Counted from the first letter of the stretch, positions 8,940 through 17,934 are shown. The stretch: DNA of 49,226 bases from an uncultured Lachnospiraceae bacterium (GCA_910577105.1 CAJTMB010000020.1:9875-59100), one strand, 5' to 3'. The notes: generated from the letters alone by a model not told the origin. Program-made: numbers and translations.

Positions 8940-9085
8940 CTGCCCGTATTTTTGCATTTCTTGCAGGAAACAAGCTGCATCTGAGTGAAATCGCCCGCTC
9001 CTTAAAAGAAAGCATCGTAAAGAAGAACAGGAGTATTATTTATAACGGGCAGACCTGTAACATCATGGATGTTTCATTTAGTTAA
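8936..9085 (+). pseudogene. 3' relic of an unidentified gene
   Basis: An open frame without a start overlaps the end of the GyrI-like gene and continues to TAA 9083-9085. It reads as protein-like sequence (ARIFAFLAGNKLHLSEIARS, then a basic stretch ending NIMDVSFS). It could be the tail of a gene lost by deletion, but I cannot assign a family and it may be chance coding. Confidence 0.35.
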
Positions 9086-9119
9086 GGATACAACACCGAC
9101 AACTCACGCTTACAATCAC

Positions 9120-9170
9120 AAAAAGGTACGGAACACTGGGCTTGATTGCCTTGTTCCGTACCTTTTTCCT
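9120..9170 (+). terminator. Strong intrinsic terminator of the YafY operon
   Basis: AAAAAGGTACGGAAC (9120-9134) pairs perfectly with GTTCCGTACCTTTTT (9153-9167) over an 18-nt loop. The 15-bp stem with A-run and T-run on both sides should work in both directions. Confidence 0.92.
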
Positions 9171-9289
9171 TTCTATTCGCTTATGAATCTCACACCAATG
9201 AAACAGTTTATTATCTGTATTACCATTCAGAATTTGTCACGTTCTTAAGCGACTACAGCATCGCTTAACTTCTCTTTAGAATGCGCTCG

Positions 9290-9318
9290 TTGTTATTAAG
9301 CAATACTTGTGCTATGAT
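9290..9318 (+). promoter_or_regulatory. Promoter of the XRE regulator/ABC exporter operon
   Basis: -35 TTGTTA (9290-9295), 17-bp spacer, extended -10 TGC-TATGAT (9310-9318). Confidence 0.7.
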
Positions 9319-9346
9319 ACAAGCAGTACTTAAATGGAGGCATGCA

Positions 9347-10177
9347 ATGAGTTATTCGATTGTAGGAGAACAGATACTGAAATTCAGAAAAGAAAAAGGG
9401 CTTACGCAAAAGGAACTCGGAGAGAAAATCGGTGTAAGCAGCTCCGCCGTCTCCCAGTGGGAGAGCGGGGGGACGCCGGACATTTCCCTTTTGCCGGCGC
9501 TGTCCGATATTTTGGGCGTGACGGTGGACGCGCTTTTTGGCAGGACCGAGGCGCGGCGCGAGGACATGGAGGAGACAGTCAGGAAATATATCGCCTCATT
9601 GCCGGAAGAAAAACGCATGGAGCGGACCGTTTCGCTCATGCGCAAGATGGCGCTTTACAGCTGTCTGGACAAGGTGGCGGATATTGTGGACTTTAAAAGC
9701 ATCGACGACGGCCCGGGCGAGACAATCTGCATCGCCGAGAATGGGTTTATCACAGCGATATTGTCCGAGGGACAGTCGTTTTTATCCGCCGCATGGTGTG
9801 GGGAGAGGGATTTCGCCGGTCTTCCCTCCTCCGGCGAGGAGGTGGTCAGGCTCTTTTCTCTTTTGTCGTCGCCAAACGCGCTGACGATGCTTACATGGCT
9901 TTACAGCGAGGTGCCCAGGCACCGTACCGTCGGCGTGCTGGCGAAGCTCGCCGGAATCACGCAGGGCGAGGCGGAGGAAATCCTGCAACAATTCGTAGAG
10001 CTTGAACTTATCGATAAGCTGGAGATTGAAACGGAGGACGGCGACACAAAGACTTACGCCGTAAACGTGAACGGAGCAATCATTCCGCTTTTGACGGCGG
10101 CGCATCTTGCGGCCGGACGGACGGAGGGTCTCCGGCTCATCAGCGATAAAAGGGGCCGCGGCAAGGGGGGAAAGTAA
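9347..10177 (+). CDS. XRE-family transcriptional regulator (276 aa)
   Basis: ATG 9347 follows TGGAGG by 6 nt; an upstream in-frame ATG at 9281 lies at the promoter and is rejected. Residues 5-60 are a Cro/C1 helix-turn-helix (LTQKELGEKIGVSSSAVSQW). The remaining 200 residues contain a second winged-helix-like stretch around LAKLAGITQGEAEEILQQFV, resembling an ArsR/MarR fold. It is directly followed, in the same frame, by an ABC exporter whose first codon touches this stop codon. It probably controls that transporter. GC content is higher than in the regions on both sides, suggesting separate acquisition of the pair. Confidence 0.82.
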   Translation: MSYSIVGEQILKFRKEKGLTQKELGEKIGVSSSAVSQWESGGTPDISLLPALSDILGVTVDALFGRTEARREDMEETVRKYIASLPEEKRMERTVSLMRKMALYSCLDKVADIVDFKSIDDGPGETICIAENGFITAILSEGQSFLSAAWCGERDFAGLPSSGEEVVRLFSLLSSPNALTMLTWLYSEVPRHRTVGVLAKLAGITQGEAEEILQQFVELELIDKLEIETEDGDTKTYAVNVNGAIIPLLTAAHLAAGRTEGLRLISDKRGRGKGGK

Positions 10178-11815
10178 CTGATTCGGTATTTTAAGAAGCA
10201 TATTGTACTTGCTGCATCAGCAATCCTGCTCGGTATCCTGACGCAGCTTTTGACGCCGCTGTCCGCGATTATGGAGCAGCGGATGATTGACCTCATCGTG
10301 TCGGGAAATATGTCGGGCTTTTTGGATTTTTTATGGGTTGCCGGTGCCGCGGTGATGGGTATAGCATTGGGCTATTTTTTAGACGGTATTGCCGAGAAAT
10401 GGTTCACCGCCAAATTCTGGGAGAGTCTGAGAAACGACCTTTATGACGGCGTCATGAAAAGGAGCGTCACCCATTTTCCGGAGAAGGACACGGCGGTCTA
10501 CATGTCTTATATCAACAGCACTGTCGGAACTGTGGTCCAAAACCTGACAAGGCCGGTATTCTATCTTATCAGCTACGGTGTCTCCGCCGTCGTTGTACTG
10601 GGAATCATGATATGGTACAGTCCGCTTTTGGCGGTCCTGTCCTTTGCCTGTGGCGCTTTGTCGATAATTCTGCCTTTGAGCTTCAACAAGAGGTTTGGCA
10701 AACTGATGACCGAAAGCGTTGAGCTCGCCGCTGCCATGAGCGTTCAGCTCAAGGAGTCGCTGAACGGGCACGAGGTTATTGCCTCCTATGGAGCCTTCCC
10801 GAATCTGCGCTGGCGGTTTATAAAGGCAAGCTCGGATGTGGCCCGCATGGATAAAAAGATGGGCGTCACGATAGCAGAGCTTGAAAATATCGGGCGCTTC
10901 ATGGATAGGTTGGCGTGGGTCGTCACATTTTTTGTGGCAGGAACAATGGCCGTGCGCGGGGACATAACCGTCGGCACCCTTGTGCTGTTTATTTCACTGT
11001 TTGGTTTTTTCAGCAGCTGCCTGACAGTCTACGCCCAGATGCTACCGCTGCTTTTGAGTAACAGGGAGAATATAAAGCTGCTGCTCGGTATTATCGACGA
11101 GAAAAGCCGTGAATTTACCGGCAGTGAGCCTGCACATCTTGAAGACGCTTTAGAAATCTGTGGGCTGTCGTTTCGGTATAAGGAAGATATCCCGGTCATT
11201 GAAAATCTCGATTTGACCATACATAAAAATGAAAAGGTGGCGCTCATCGGGGCCAGCGGTTGCGGAAAATCCACGTTAATCCGGCTCCTGACCGGCTGCT
11301 ACGGGGACTATAAGGGCGCTGTCCTTTATGACGGCGTGGAGCTTCACGATATCGACCCGGAGGGGCTTCGCAGGCTTCTCACCGTCATCCACCAGAACAC
11401 GTTCCTTTTTAACGATACCTTGCGGTTTAACATCTGCCTCGGAGAGGATTTTACTGATGAGGATTTCGCACGAGCTGTTTGGCTTTCGGGCGTTGAGCGA
11501 TTTTTAGGTAATATCCCGGGCGGGTTGGACGGAGACTGCGGTGAAAACGGTTCGAAGCTGTCCGGCGGAGAGCGCCAGCGAATAGCGCTTGCGAGGGCGC
11601 TGATTCGCGACGTGAAAGTTCTGATTTTAGACGAAGGTGTTTCCGCGATTGACGTAGCGACTGCAAATGAGATAGAACAGGAACTTCTGGATATGAAGGA
11701 TTTAACCCTTCTGACCGTGACCCACAGAATCAAGGACGGGCTTACACAGCAGTACGACCGGATTATGACGATGAAAGACGGCACAGTGAAAGAGGAGCAG
11801 GAACTGTTTGAATAG
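10178..11815 (+). CDS. ABC exporter half-transporter, TMD-NBD (545 aa), probable CTG start
   Basis: Residues 1-300 form an exporter membrane domain and 320-545 the ATPase: Walker A GASGCGKST (358-366), signature LSGGERQ (461-467), Walker B LILDEG, D-loop SAID and switch His in VTHR. All catalytic residues are present, so a homodimer is possible. The start is unusual: the frame is open immediately after the regulator stop, and CTG at 10178 gives the N-terminus MIRYFKKHIVLAAASAILLG, typical of these exporters, 7 nt after AAGGGGGG. The next candidates (TTG 10250, ATG 10271) would remove the first membrane helix. The upstream XRE gene likely regulates it. The substrate, perhaps a peptide or drug, is unknown. 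Confidence 0.85.
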   Translation: MIRYFKKHIVLAASAILLGILTQLLTPLSAIMEQRMIDLIVSGNMSGFLDFLWVAGAAVMGIALGYFLDGIAEKWFTAKFWESLRNDLYDGVMKRSVTHFPEKDTAVYMSYINSTVGTVVQNLTRPVFYLISYGVSAVVVLGIMIWYSPLLAVLSFACGALSIILPLSFNKRFGKLMTESVELAAAMSVQLKESLNGHEVIASYGAFPNLRWRFIKASSDVARMDKKMGVTIAELENIGRFMDRLAWVVTFFVAGTMAVRGDITVGTLVLFISLFGFFSSCLTVYAQMLPLLLSNRENIKLLLGIIDEKSREFTGSEPAHLEDALEICGLSFRYKEDIPVIENLDLTIHKNEKVALIGASGCGKSTLIRLLTGCYGDYKGAVLYDGVELHDIDPEGLRRLLTVIHQNTFLFNDTLRFNICLGEDFTDEDFARAVWLSGVERFLGNIPGGLDGDCGENGSKLSGGERQRIALARALIRDVKVLILDEGVSAIDVATANEIEQELLDMKDLTLLTVTHRIKDGLTQQYDRIMTMKDGTVKEEQELFE

Positions 11816-11870
11816 ACAATAAATACCCCACGTTTGGCAAAACGTCCGCCGCGTCCGTGTAAATCCGGTG

Positions 11871-11899
11871 TTGACAAATAAGCCATATTTGCATATCCT
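11871..11899 (+). promoter_or_regulatory. Promoter of cysE
   Basis: -35 TTGACA (11871-11876), 17-bp spacer, -10 TATCCT (11894-11899). It leaves a leader of about 75 nt before the start codon. Confidence 0.7.
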
Positions 11900-11910
11900 A
11901 AAAGAAAGGG

Positions 11911-11953
11911 AGGCCACGAAAATTCGTCGGGAACGAACGGAAGTGGTCTTTTT
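11911..11953 (+). promoter_or_regulatory. Terminator-like hairpin in the cysE leader
   Basis: AGGCCAC (11911-11917) pairs with GTGGTCT (11943-11949, one G-U pair), followed by a run of five T. The loop holds a small CGAA/TTCG hairpin. The position inside the leader suggests attenuation. I see no T-box, SAM or cysteine-responsive consensus. Confidence 0.45.
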
Positions 11954-11981
11954 CCGTATGGAGAGGGAGAGAGTAAGTGCG

Positions 11982-12713
11982 ATGGGTATGATACGCTTTA
12001 TAAAGGAAGAAATTAAGGTGATTCGGGAGCGGGACCCCGCCATTCATTCCAATATGGAGGTTTTTTTGTATCCCAGCTTTAAGGCGATGGTTTATTACCG
12101 GATTTCCCATAAATTATATAAGAAGCACCATTATTTTCTTGCAAGGTGGATATCACAGAAGGGCGCGCACAAAACCGGCATAGAAATACATCCCGGCGCC
12201 AAGATAGGAAAAGGATTTTTTATTGACCATGGACATGGTGTTATCATTGGAGAAACGGCGGTAATTGGGGATAATGTTACCCTGTATCAGGGGGTGACGC
12301 TTGGAGGAACCGGCAAGGAACATGGGAAAAGGCATCCGACTTTGGGAAATAATGTCATGGTGAGCGCAGGTGCAAAAGTGCTTGGTTCCTTTTCCATCGG
12401 GGAAAATTCCAAAATCGGGGCAGGAAGCGTGGTGTTGGAGGAAGTACCGCCCAATTCCACGGTAGTGGGTGTACCCGGAAGAGTGGTAAAAAGAGGAAAT
12501 GTGTCCGTACCCCGCGAGGATATGAATCAGGTGGATTTGCCGAATCCTGTGCAGGAGGATATTCAGAATTTACAGCGGGCGAATGCGGAGCTGATTAACC
12601 GGCTGCTGGACTTGGAAAATGAAATGCGCCTTTTGAGGAAGGGCAGGGGCGTAGATGAGAAACGGGAAGAATGTGTAAACAGCCAGTCAGGAGAAACCGA
12701 TGACACCATTTGA
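11982..12713 (+). CDS. cysE: Serine O-acetyltransferase (243 aa)
   Basis: Makes O-acetylserine from serine and acetyl-CoA, the first step of cysteine synthesis. After a helical N-terminus the protein has a left-handed beta-helix of hexapeptide repeats. Signature residues are visible in EIHPGAKIG and IDHGHGVIIGETAVIG (Asp82-His83 correspond to the catalytic pair region). The C-terminal 50 residues form an unusual charged coiled coil (LQRANAELINRLLDLENEM). ATG 11982 is preferred because GGGAGAGAG lies 8 nt upstream; longer readings run back into the leader. Its end overlaps the pullulanase start by 14 bp, so the two are translated together even though their pathways differ. Confidence 0.9.
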   Translation: MGMIRFIKEEIKVIRERDPAIHSNMEVFLYPSFKAMVYYRISHKLYKKHHYFLARWISQKGAHKTGIEIHPGAKIGKGFFIDHGHGVIIGETAVIGDNVTLYQGVTLGGTGKEHGKRHPTLGNNVMVSAGAKVLGSFSIGENSKIGAGSVVLEEVPPNSTVVGVPGRVVKRGNVSVPREDMNQVDLPNPVQEDIQNLQRANAELINRLLDLENEMRLLRKGRGVDEKREECVNSQSGETDDTI

Positions 12714-14676
12714 ATATAAGCAGTTCTATGAATCAGAGGAATTTAGGAGAATATGTGCCGGTGCGGGAGAGAAATGGGGAGCGGAATATCAAAAAGACAG
12801 AACCGTTTTTCGGGTGTGGGCGCCTTTGGCAGACACGGTCAGCGTATGCCTGTATCAAACAGGAACGGATAAAGAGGATGGTGCAAAATGCCTTGGCAGC
12901 AAAGAAATGAGCAGGGAGGAGTCCTATGCTTTTTCTTGTACGGTAGAGGGTAATCTGGAGGGAGTCTATTACACCTATGCAGTGGAACGGGACAAAGAAA
13001 TAAGGGAGTGTGCGGACCCGTACGCGAAAGCCTGCGGTGCCAACGGGCATAGAAGCATGGTGGTGGATTTGGCGTCAACCAACCCAAAAGGATGGGAGGC
13101 GGATAAAAACTGGTCACAAAAAAATAAGGATACGGTCATATGTGAACTGCATATAAAGGACTTTTCCTGGCAGGAAGAGTCGGGAATCAGCCGCAGACAC
13201 AGGGGAAAGTATCTGGCATTTACGGAAAAAGCAACTTTCTTTGAAGGACATACAACAGGGGTAAGCTATTTACGCGAACTGGGTATCACCCATGTGCAGC
13301 TTTTACCTTTTTTTGATTATGCATCAGTGGATGAAACCGAAGAAGGTCCGGCATTTAACTGGGGATACGACCCGATGAATTATAATGTGCCGGAGGGTTC
13401 TTATTCCACAAATCCTTATGATGGACATGTACGCATCAGGGAGTGCAAGGAAATGATAAAAGCGCTGCACGAGGCGGGGATTGCAGTGGTAATGGATGTG
13501 GTATATAATCATACTTACAGGACGGACGGCGCTTTTCAGGTACTGGCCCCTTATTACTATTACAGGCAGACTGAAGAGGGAACACTGTCTGACGGTTCTG
13601 CATGTGGGAATGAAGTGGCCAGTGAAAGACTGATGGCGGGAAAATTTATCAGGCAGTCGGTGCTTTACTGGGCGGAAGAATACCATATAGACGGGTTCCG
13701 GTTTGACCTGATGGGACTGCATGATACCTGTACCATGAATGAAATCAGGCAGGAGCTGGATAAACGGATATGCCATAAACATGTTTTGATGTACGGGGAA
13801 CCATGGACGGCACGTCCCCCTGCCATAGAGGAGGGATATTTTCCGGCTGTGAAGGCCAATGTAGACAAGCTTGATGACAAAATTGCCATCTTTAATGACA
13901 GCACAAGGGATGCTGTCAAGGGAAGCGTATTCTATGGCGAAAGTCCCGGATTTGTAAACGGAGGCAAAGATATGGAAAAGAAAATTGCTTCCTCCGTACT
14001 GGCCTGGTGCAATAAAGGGCATGACTTTTCCCCACAGTCCCCGGCACAGTCTATCAACTATGTTTCCGTGCATGATAATGACACATTATGGGATAAACTG
14101 GTAAAGACGGCAGGAAGGGATGATTTTCATATAAAGGATAGCCGGCTTCTGAAAGAAAATAAGCTTGCGGCCGGCATCATCATGACATGTATGGGAACGC
14201 CGCTTTTTCAGGCAGGTGAAGAGTTCGGCAGAACCAAGGGAGGGGATGACAACAGCTATCAATCACCGGTGGAGATAAACTGCCTGGATTGGAAAAGGCG
14301 GGTAGCATTCAATGACCTTGTGGAGTATTATAAGGGTTTGATTGCGCTGCGGGCAAAAATAGGATTTTTTAGGGATAAGTCCATGGAGGCGCTGTCCCAT
14401 ATACAGGTTTTGAAGGCGGAAGGAGATATGGTGAATCTGTTAATTGATAATGCACCTTATCCCAAAGCAGTGTATAAGAGAATATTTATCAGTTATTATG
14501 CAGGAGAGGAAGAAACGATTCTTTTACTGCCGAAAGGAAAATGGCATGTACTGGCAGACGGGAACTCATCTTTTAAGTGGAAGAAGCATGTATGGGAGAG
14601 GACCAAGAAAGTCAGTGGACAAATGCAAATGAAACCGGTATCCCTGTATATACTGGGAAGCAGTGAAATAGAATAA
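12700..14676 (+). CDS. pulA: Type I pullulanase, GH13 family (658 aa)
   Basis: Debranching enzyme that cleaves alpha-1,6 links in pullulan, starch or glycogen. An N-terminal CBM48/E-set domain (about 35-120) includes FRVWAPLADTV. The GH13 barrel has the pullulanase mark FNWGYDP and the four conserved regions: MDVVYNH (Asp266), FRFDLMG (nucleophile Asp336), MYGEPW (acid Glu367) and SVHDND (Asp459). There is no signal peptide, so it should act in the cytoplasm on glycogen or imported maltodextrins. It overlaps cysE by 14 bp, with AGGAG 10 nt upstream, and is followed 13 bp later by a small gene. Confidence 0.92.
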   Translation: MTPFEYKQFYESEEFRRICAGAGEKWGAEYQKDRTVFRVWAPLADTVSVCLYQTGTDKEDGAKCLGSKEMSREESYAFSCTVEGNLEGVYYTYAVERDKEIRECADPYAKACGANGHRSMVVDLASTNPKGWEADKNWSQKNKDTVICELHIKDFSWQEESGISRRHRGKYLAFTEKATFFEGHTTGVSYLRELGITHVQLLPFFDYASVDETEEGPAFNWGYDPMNYNVPEGSYSTNPYDGHVRIRECKEMIKALHEAGIAVVMDVVYNHTYRTDGAFQVLAPYYYYRQTEEGTLSDGSACGNEVASERLMAGKFIRQSVLYWAEEYHIDGFRFDLMGLHDTCTMNEIRQELDKRICHKHVLMYGEPWTARPPAIEEGYFPAVKANVDKLDDKIAIFNDSTRDAVKGSVFYGESPGFVNGGKDMEKKIASSVLAWCNKGHDFSPQSPAQSINYVSVHDNDTLWDKLVKTAGRDDFHIKDSRLLKENKLAAGIIMTCMGTPLFQAGEEFGRTKGGDDNSYQSPVEINCLDWKRRVAFNDLVEYYKGLIALRAKIGFFRDKSMEALSHIQVLKAEGDMVNLLIDNAPYPKAVYKRIFISYYAGEEETILLLPKGKWHVLADGNSSFKWKKHVWERTKKVSGQMQMKPVSLYILGSSEIE

Positions 14677-14689
14677 AGGAGGCATGGAA

Positions 14690-14968
14690 ATGGATTTTAT
14701 TAACAAGGTGGAGGAAACGATTACAGCCAAAGGCCAGATGGTAGCAGGCAAGGCAAAGGAGATTGCGGAAGTTGCAAGCTTAAAAAGCCAGATAGGAACC
14801 TGTGAGGAAATTATCAAGAAGAATTATGCGGAAATCGGCAGGATTTACTATGAAAATTTCGGAGATAATGCAGAAGAAATTTTTGCAAAGCAGTGCCGTG
14901 CCATAAAAAATGCACAGGCAGGCATTCATGACTTGGAAAAGAAGATAAGAGAAATAAAAGGCCTGTAG
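14690..14968 (+). CDS. Small helical protein, function unknown (92 aa)
   Basis: ATG 14690 is chosen over 14684 because AAGGAGG (14676-14682) is 7 nt away. The protein is almost wholly helical and charged (VEETITAKGQMVAGKAKEIA, then IKKNYAEIGRIYYENFGD). It resembles the helical N-terminal part of some Clostridia zinc-ribbon proteins, but the Cys pairs are missing, so it may be a shortened form. It sits at the end of the cysE-pulA transcript. No function can be given. Confidence 0.7.
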   Translation: MDFINKVEETITAKGQMVAGKAKEIAEVASLKSQIGTCEEIIKKNYAEIGRIYYENFGDNAEEIFAKQCRAIKNAQAGIHDLEKKIREIKGL

Positions 14969-14988
14969 AGAAATGTGCAGAAAAGAAG

Positions 14989-15028
14989 ACTGCCCCGGAT
15001 AACCGATTACGTTATCCGGGGCAGTTTT
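14989..15028. terminator. Bidirectional terminator between convergent genes
   Basis: ACTGCCCCGGATAAC (14989-15003) pairs perfectly with GTTATCCGGGGCAGT (15011-15025) over a 7-nt loop. A TTTT run follows on the + strand and there is an A-rich side for the reverse strand. It ends the pulA transcript and the reverse-strand PBP transcript. Confidence 0.93.
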
Positions 15029-15029
15029 A

Positions 15030-17651
15030 TTAGTAATAGAAGTTATATCCCCGTTCCAGCAGTTCCGCCCGCTGCTGCTCAATGACATTCAGATAATCCG
15101 GATTTGCAAAGAACTCTGCATTGTGAGGACAATTATTCGTAACCGGCGCCGAGGTGTTCGTAGTGCCGTCGGGATTCTGTGTGATTACGGCAGAACCGGG
15201 CTGCAGGGAGATGTCTTCAATCGGCATAAGTGTAAGGGTGCCCGGAAGTTTAAACGGACAGTCCGCACACGCAGGCAGATTGCTGTAAGCACAAACATCA
15301 CCCACATAGTGGACATCACATGTCTCGGTGGGAACGGTTCCGTCTGCAAAGTATTCACTAACGACAGTGCCTGCCACATCGCAAAGTCCGGCAATGGGAA
15401 GTTTTCCGGACTGGGAACATACCTGTGCCTGTACAATGCCGCTTGCAACAGGAAAACTCTGGTTCGGCAGGGATTGGTGAATCTCTGCCATAACCGCACG
15501 CCAGAGCTTCTTTGCAAGATTGGTTTCACCGGTTTTGCTGCTCAGTTCCACGTTATTGTCATAACCTGCCCAGGTAACAGCCGTGTAATAAGGCGTATAG
15601 CCGGCAAACCATACATCTTTATTGTCGGAAGTAGTACCGGTTTTGCCGGCGATTGCCATGCCTCCAAAGTTGACGGAAGTGCCGGTGCCCCTTGTAATGG
15701 TATCGGACATGGCGCTTGTCAGGAGGAAAGAAGTAGTTTCCTTTAACACCTGTCTGGTTTCGGGAACCGTATGGTCCAGAATCACGTTGCCTTCAGAGTC
15801 AAGTACCCTGGTGTAGAGTCTGGGTTTATTGTAAATGCCGTTGTTGGCAATGGTTGCATAAGCAGCGCACAACTCCAGATTAGTAACGCCTGTGTAAAGA
15901 CCGCCGAGGGCCATGGGCTGATAGCAGTCCTCCAATTCCGTGAGGGAAGTAAAACCAAAGTTTATCAGATAGTCAAAGCCCAGTTTCGGGGTTATCTGTG
16001 TCAGGCATTTTACAGTCACAATATTCATGGAATGGTAAATGCCTTTTCGTATGGAACTGATGCCCTCGTATGGAGGGTTTTTATACCAGTTGTTAACGGG
16101 AGTGCCGTTGTTGTAGTTAAAAGGTGCGTCAATAAATACGGTTGCCAGCGTCAGACCGGCGCTGTCTAAGGCCGGTGCATAAGAAGAGAGTACTTTGAAA
16201 GTAGAGCCGGGCTGTCTTGTGGTGGCAGTAGCGCGGTTTAAGGTACGGCTTGCTTCTTTTGCGCCCCGTCCGCCAATCATGGCAACGACATAACCGGTGT
16301 GCTGGTCGATGATGGTAAGGGAAACCTGAGGCTGCGGTGTCAGGGAAATGGTTTCCGCAATTTCTTCATCACCTTCTTCCATGACAGCCGCTTTATAGGT
16401 TTCAATGGCGGCATAGGCATCATCAATGGAATTAAAGATAAGGTTGAATTTTTTGTCTTCATTTTCCACAAACCAGGTACGCATCATTTCCTTACTGAAA
16501 TTGACAAAATCCCCGCCTGCGGTCTTTACGGTCAGTTCATAAGTCAGATACCATTTGACGTTCTCGGGATAGTTTTCCGGGTCTGCAAATACCCGGTCTG
16601 CAATATCCTGAATATTGGGGTCAAGGGTTGATTCAATCCTGAGACCGCCGCTGTACAGCAGTGTGGAAGCCTGTGTCGCGCTGTAACCTGCTTCGTCAAT
16701 CAAATCATGGTAAACTTCTTCTGTCAGGGCATCCACAAAGTAGGAACTGACGGAATTGTTTGCGACAACAATATTGACTTCCTGAATGCGGGAATACACA
16801 TCGTCTGCCATGGCCTCGTCATATTCAGCCTGAGAAATATACCCCTGCTCCAGCATTTTGTTTAAAACACGTGCTCTTCTCTCCGCATTGTTATCCGGGT
16901 GGGAGATGGGATTCCACTTGGAAGGATTCTGGGTGATGGCGGCAATGACCGCGCATTCGGACAGGGTCAGCTCGCTTACGTCCTTGTTAAAATAACGGAG
17001 GGAGGCGGCCTGTACCCCAAGGGTGTTCTGCCCGAGGTTGATGGTATTCATGTAACGCAACAGAATTTCTTCTTTGCTCAGTTTTTTGGTGATTTCAAGG
17101 GCAAGGTACTGCTCCTGGAATTTACGCTGGAATTTTTCAATCAAGCCTTCTTCATTAACCCAGTTGGTAAATACCGTATTTTTTAAGAGCTGCTGGGTGA
17201 TGGTGCTGGCGCCTTCCGCCCGCCTGAAGCCGGATTTGATAAAGGTGTAGCCGGCACGCAGGATACCTTTGATGTCGATACCGTTATGTTCATAGAAACG
17301 TTCATCCTCGATGGCCACAAAGGCATCCGCCAGATGCTGGGGAATCCTGTCCATGGTCACCTGAACACGGTTGGAATTGGTTGCGACCAGCTTGTCAATC
17401 TGGTTGCCCTCGCAGTCATAAACGAAAGTGGAAAATCCAACGGGAGCAACGTCATTTACGTCGATGTCAGGCGCGGAGGCAACGATGCCGTTAAATGCGC
17501 CGATGCCTGCGGAAACGCCGACAATGCCGGCGGCTATGATACTGATTAACATCACCTTGATTCCGGTAAAAACAATTTTCCGTCCCCATTTGGCAGATTT
17601 GGAATTTAATTCCTTCTGCTTGGCACGGACTCCTTTTTTTCCGTAATTCAT
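15030..17651 (-). CDS. Class A penicillin-binding protein, PBP1A type (873 aa)
   Basis: Bifunctional peptidoglycan glycosyltransferase and transpeptidase anchored in the membrane. A basic cytoplasmic N-terminus precedes one membrane helix (about 31-53). The GT51 domain has EDERFYEHNGID (catalytic Glu115) and ASTITQQLLKN. The transpeptidase has SxxK as S483-T-F-K486, an SMN motif and K670-T-G. The last 80 residues are Cys-rich (CDVHYVGDVC, CADCPF), suggesting disulfides outside the cell. ATG at 17651 is preceded by AAAGGTG. The frame remains open for 81 more codons, but that part is translated tandem repeat and is not credible protein. Confidence 0.93.
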   Translation of the reverse strand: MNYGKKGVRAKQKELNSKSAKWGRKIVFTGIKVMLISIIAAGIVGVSAGIGAFNGIVASAPDIDVNDVAPVGFSTFVYDCEGNQIDKLVATNSNRVQVTMDRIPQHLADAFVAIEDERFYEHNGIDIKGILRAGYTFIKSGFRRAEGASTITQQLLKNTVFTNWVNEEGLIEKFQRKFQEQYLALEITKKLSKEEILLRYMNTINLGQNTLGVQAASLRYFNKDVSELTLSECAVIAAITQNPSKWNPISHPDNNAERRARVLNKMLEQGYISQAEYDEAMADDVYSRIQEVNIVVANNSVSSYFVDALTEEVYHDLIDEAGYSATQASTLLYSGGLRIESTLDPNIQDIADRVFADPENYPENVKWYLTYELTVKTAGGDFVNFSKEMMRTWFVENEDKKFNLIFNSIDDAYAAIETYKAAVMEEGDEEIAETISLTPQPQVSLTIIDQHTGYVVAMIGGRGAKEASRTLNRATATTRQPGSTFKVLSSYAPALDSAGLTLATVFIDAPFNYNNGTPVNNWYKNPPYEGISSIRKGIYHSMNIVTVKCLTQITPKLGFDYLINFGFTSLTELEDCYQPMALGGLYTGVTNLELCAAYATIANNGIYNKPRLYTRVLDSEGNVILDHTVPETRQVLKETTSFLLTSAMSDTITRGTGTSVNFGGMAIAGKTGTTSDNKDVWFAGYTPYYTAVTWAGYDNNVELSSKTGETNLAKKLWRAVMAEIHQSLPNQSFPVASGIVQAQVCSQSGKLPIAGLCDVAGTVVSEYFADGTVPTETCDVHYVGDVCAYSNLPACADCPFKLPGTLTLMPIEDISLQPGSAVITQNPDGTTNTSAPVTNNCPHNAEFFANPDYLNVIEQQRAELLERGYNFYY

Positions 17652-17708
17652 AATATAGTACACCTTTCTGTTGTAGTTGATATGAGGGGACATTCCGGGT
17701 AATAGGGG

Positions 17709-17859
17709 ATGTCCGAAAGGGGTGCATGTCCGGCTTTCAGCGGACACGCGAAGGGGTGGAATGCCTAGGGAATGTCCGGCTTTCAGCGGACATTCGGGTG
17801 TGGAATACCTGGGGAATGTCCGGCTTTTAGCGGACATTCGGAGGGTAATGCCTAAGGGA
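17709..17859. repeat. Tandem repeat array, three 44-46 bp units plus a partial one
   Basis: Units start at 17726, 17772 and 17816, each beginning ATGTCCGGCTTT and ending GGGA; a 17-bp partial unit is at 17709. Each unit contains TGTCCG and CGGACA around an 8-nt loop, so each can fold as a hairpin. The array lies 58 bp upstream of the PBP start on the reverse strand, in its likely leader or promoter. Confidence 0.85.
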
Positions 17860-17907
17860 AGCCTTGCGGCAGTCCGTAGGGAGGGTTGCGGCAATCCACG
17901 GGCAGAA

Positions 17908-17934
17908 CCCCGGAAAACCGGAGGTTTTCCGGGG
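17908..17934. repeat. Perfect 12-bp hairpin, GC-rich
   Basis: CCCCGGAAAACC (17908-17919), loop GGA, GGTTTTCCGGGG (17923-17934). Part of the structured stretch upstream of the PBP gene. Confidence 0.85.

Noticed and set aside
11880..11982. T-box or SAM riboswitch before cysE
   Set aside because: No T-box sequence or SAM core is present; only a terminator-like hairpin can be supported.
13324..14073. 249-codon reverse frame inside pulA
   Set aside because: Shadow frame; pulA has all GH13 motifs across this interval.
15123..15746. 207-codon open frame opposite the PBP gene
   Set aside because: Shadow frame of PBP codons; no ribosome site or family resemblance.
17709..17859. CRISPR array
   Set aside because: Units are direct tandem copies without unique spacers, and no cas gene is near.
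17652..17894. 81-codon N-terminal extension of the PBP frame
   Set aside because: It translates the tandem repeats and the ribosome site and ATG at 17651 give a normal PBP N-terminus.
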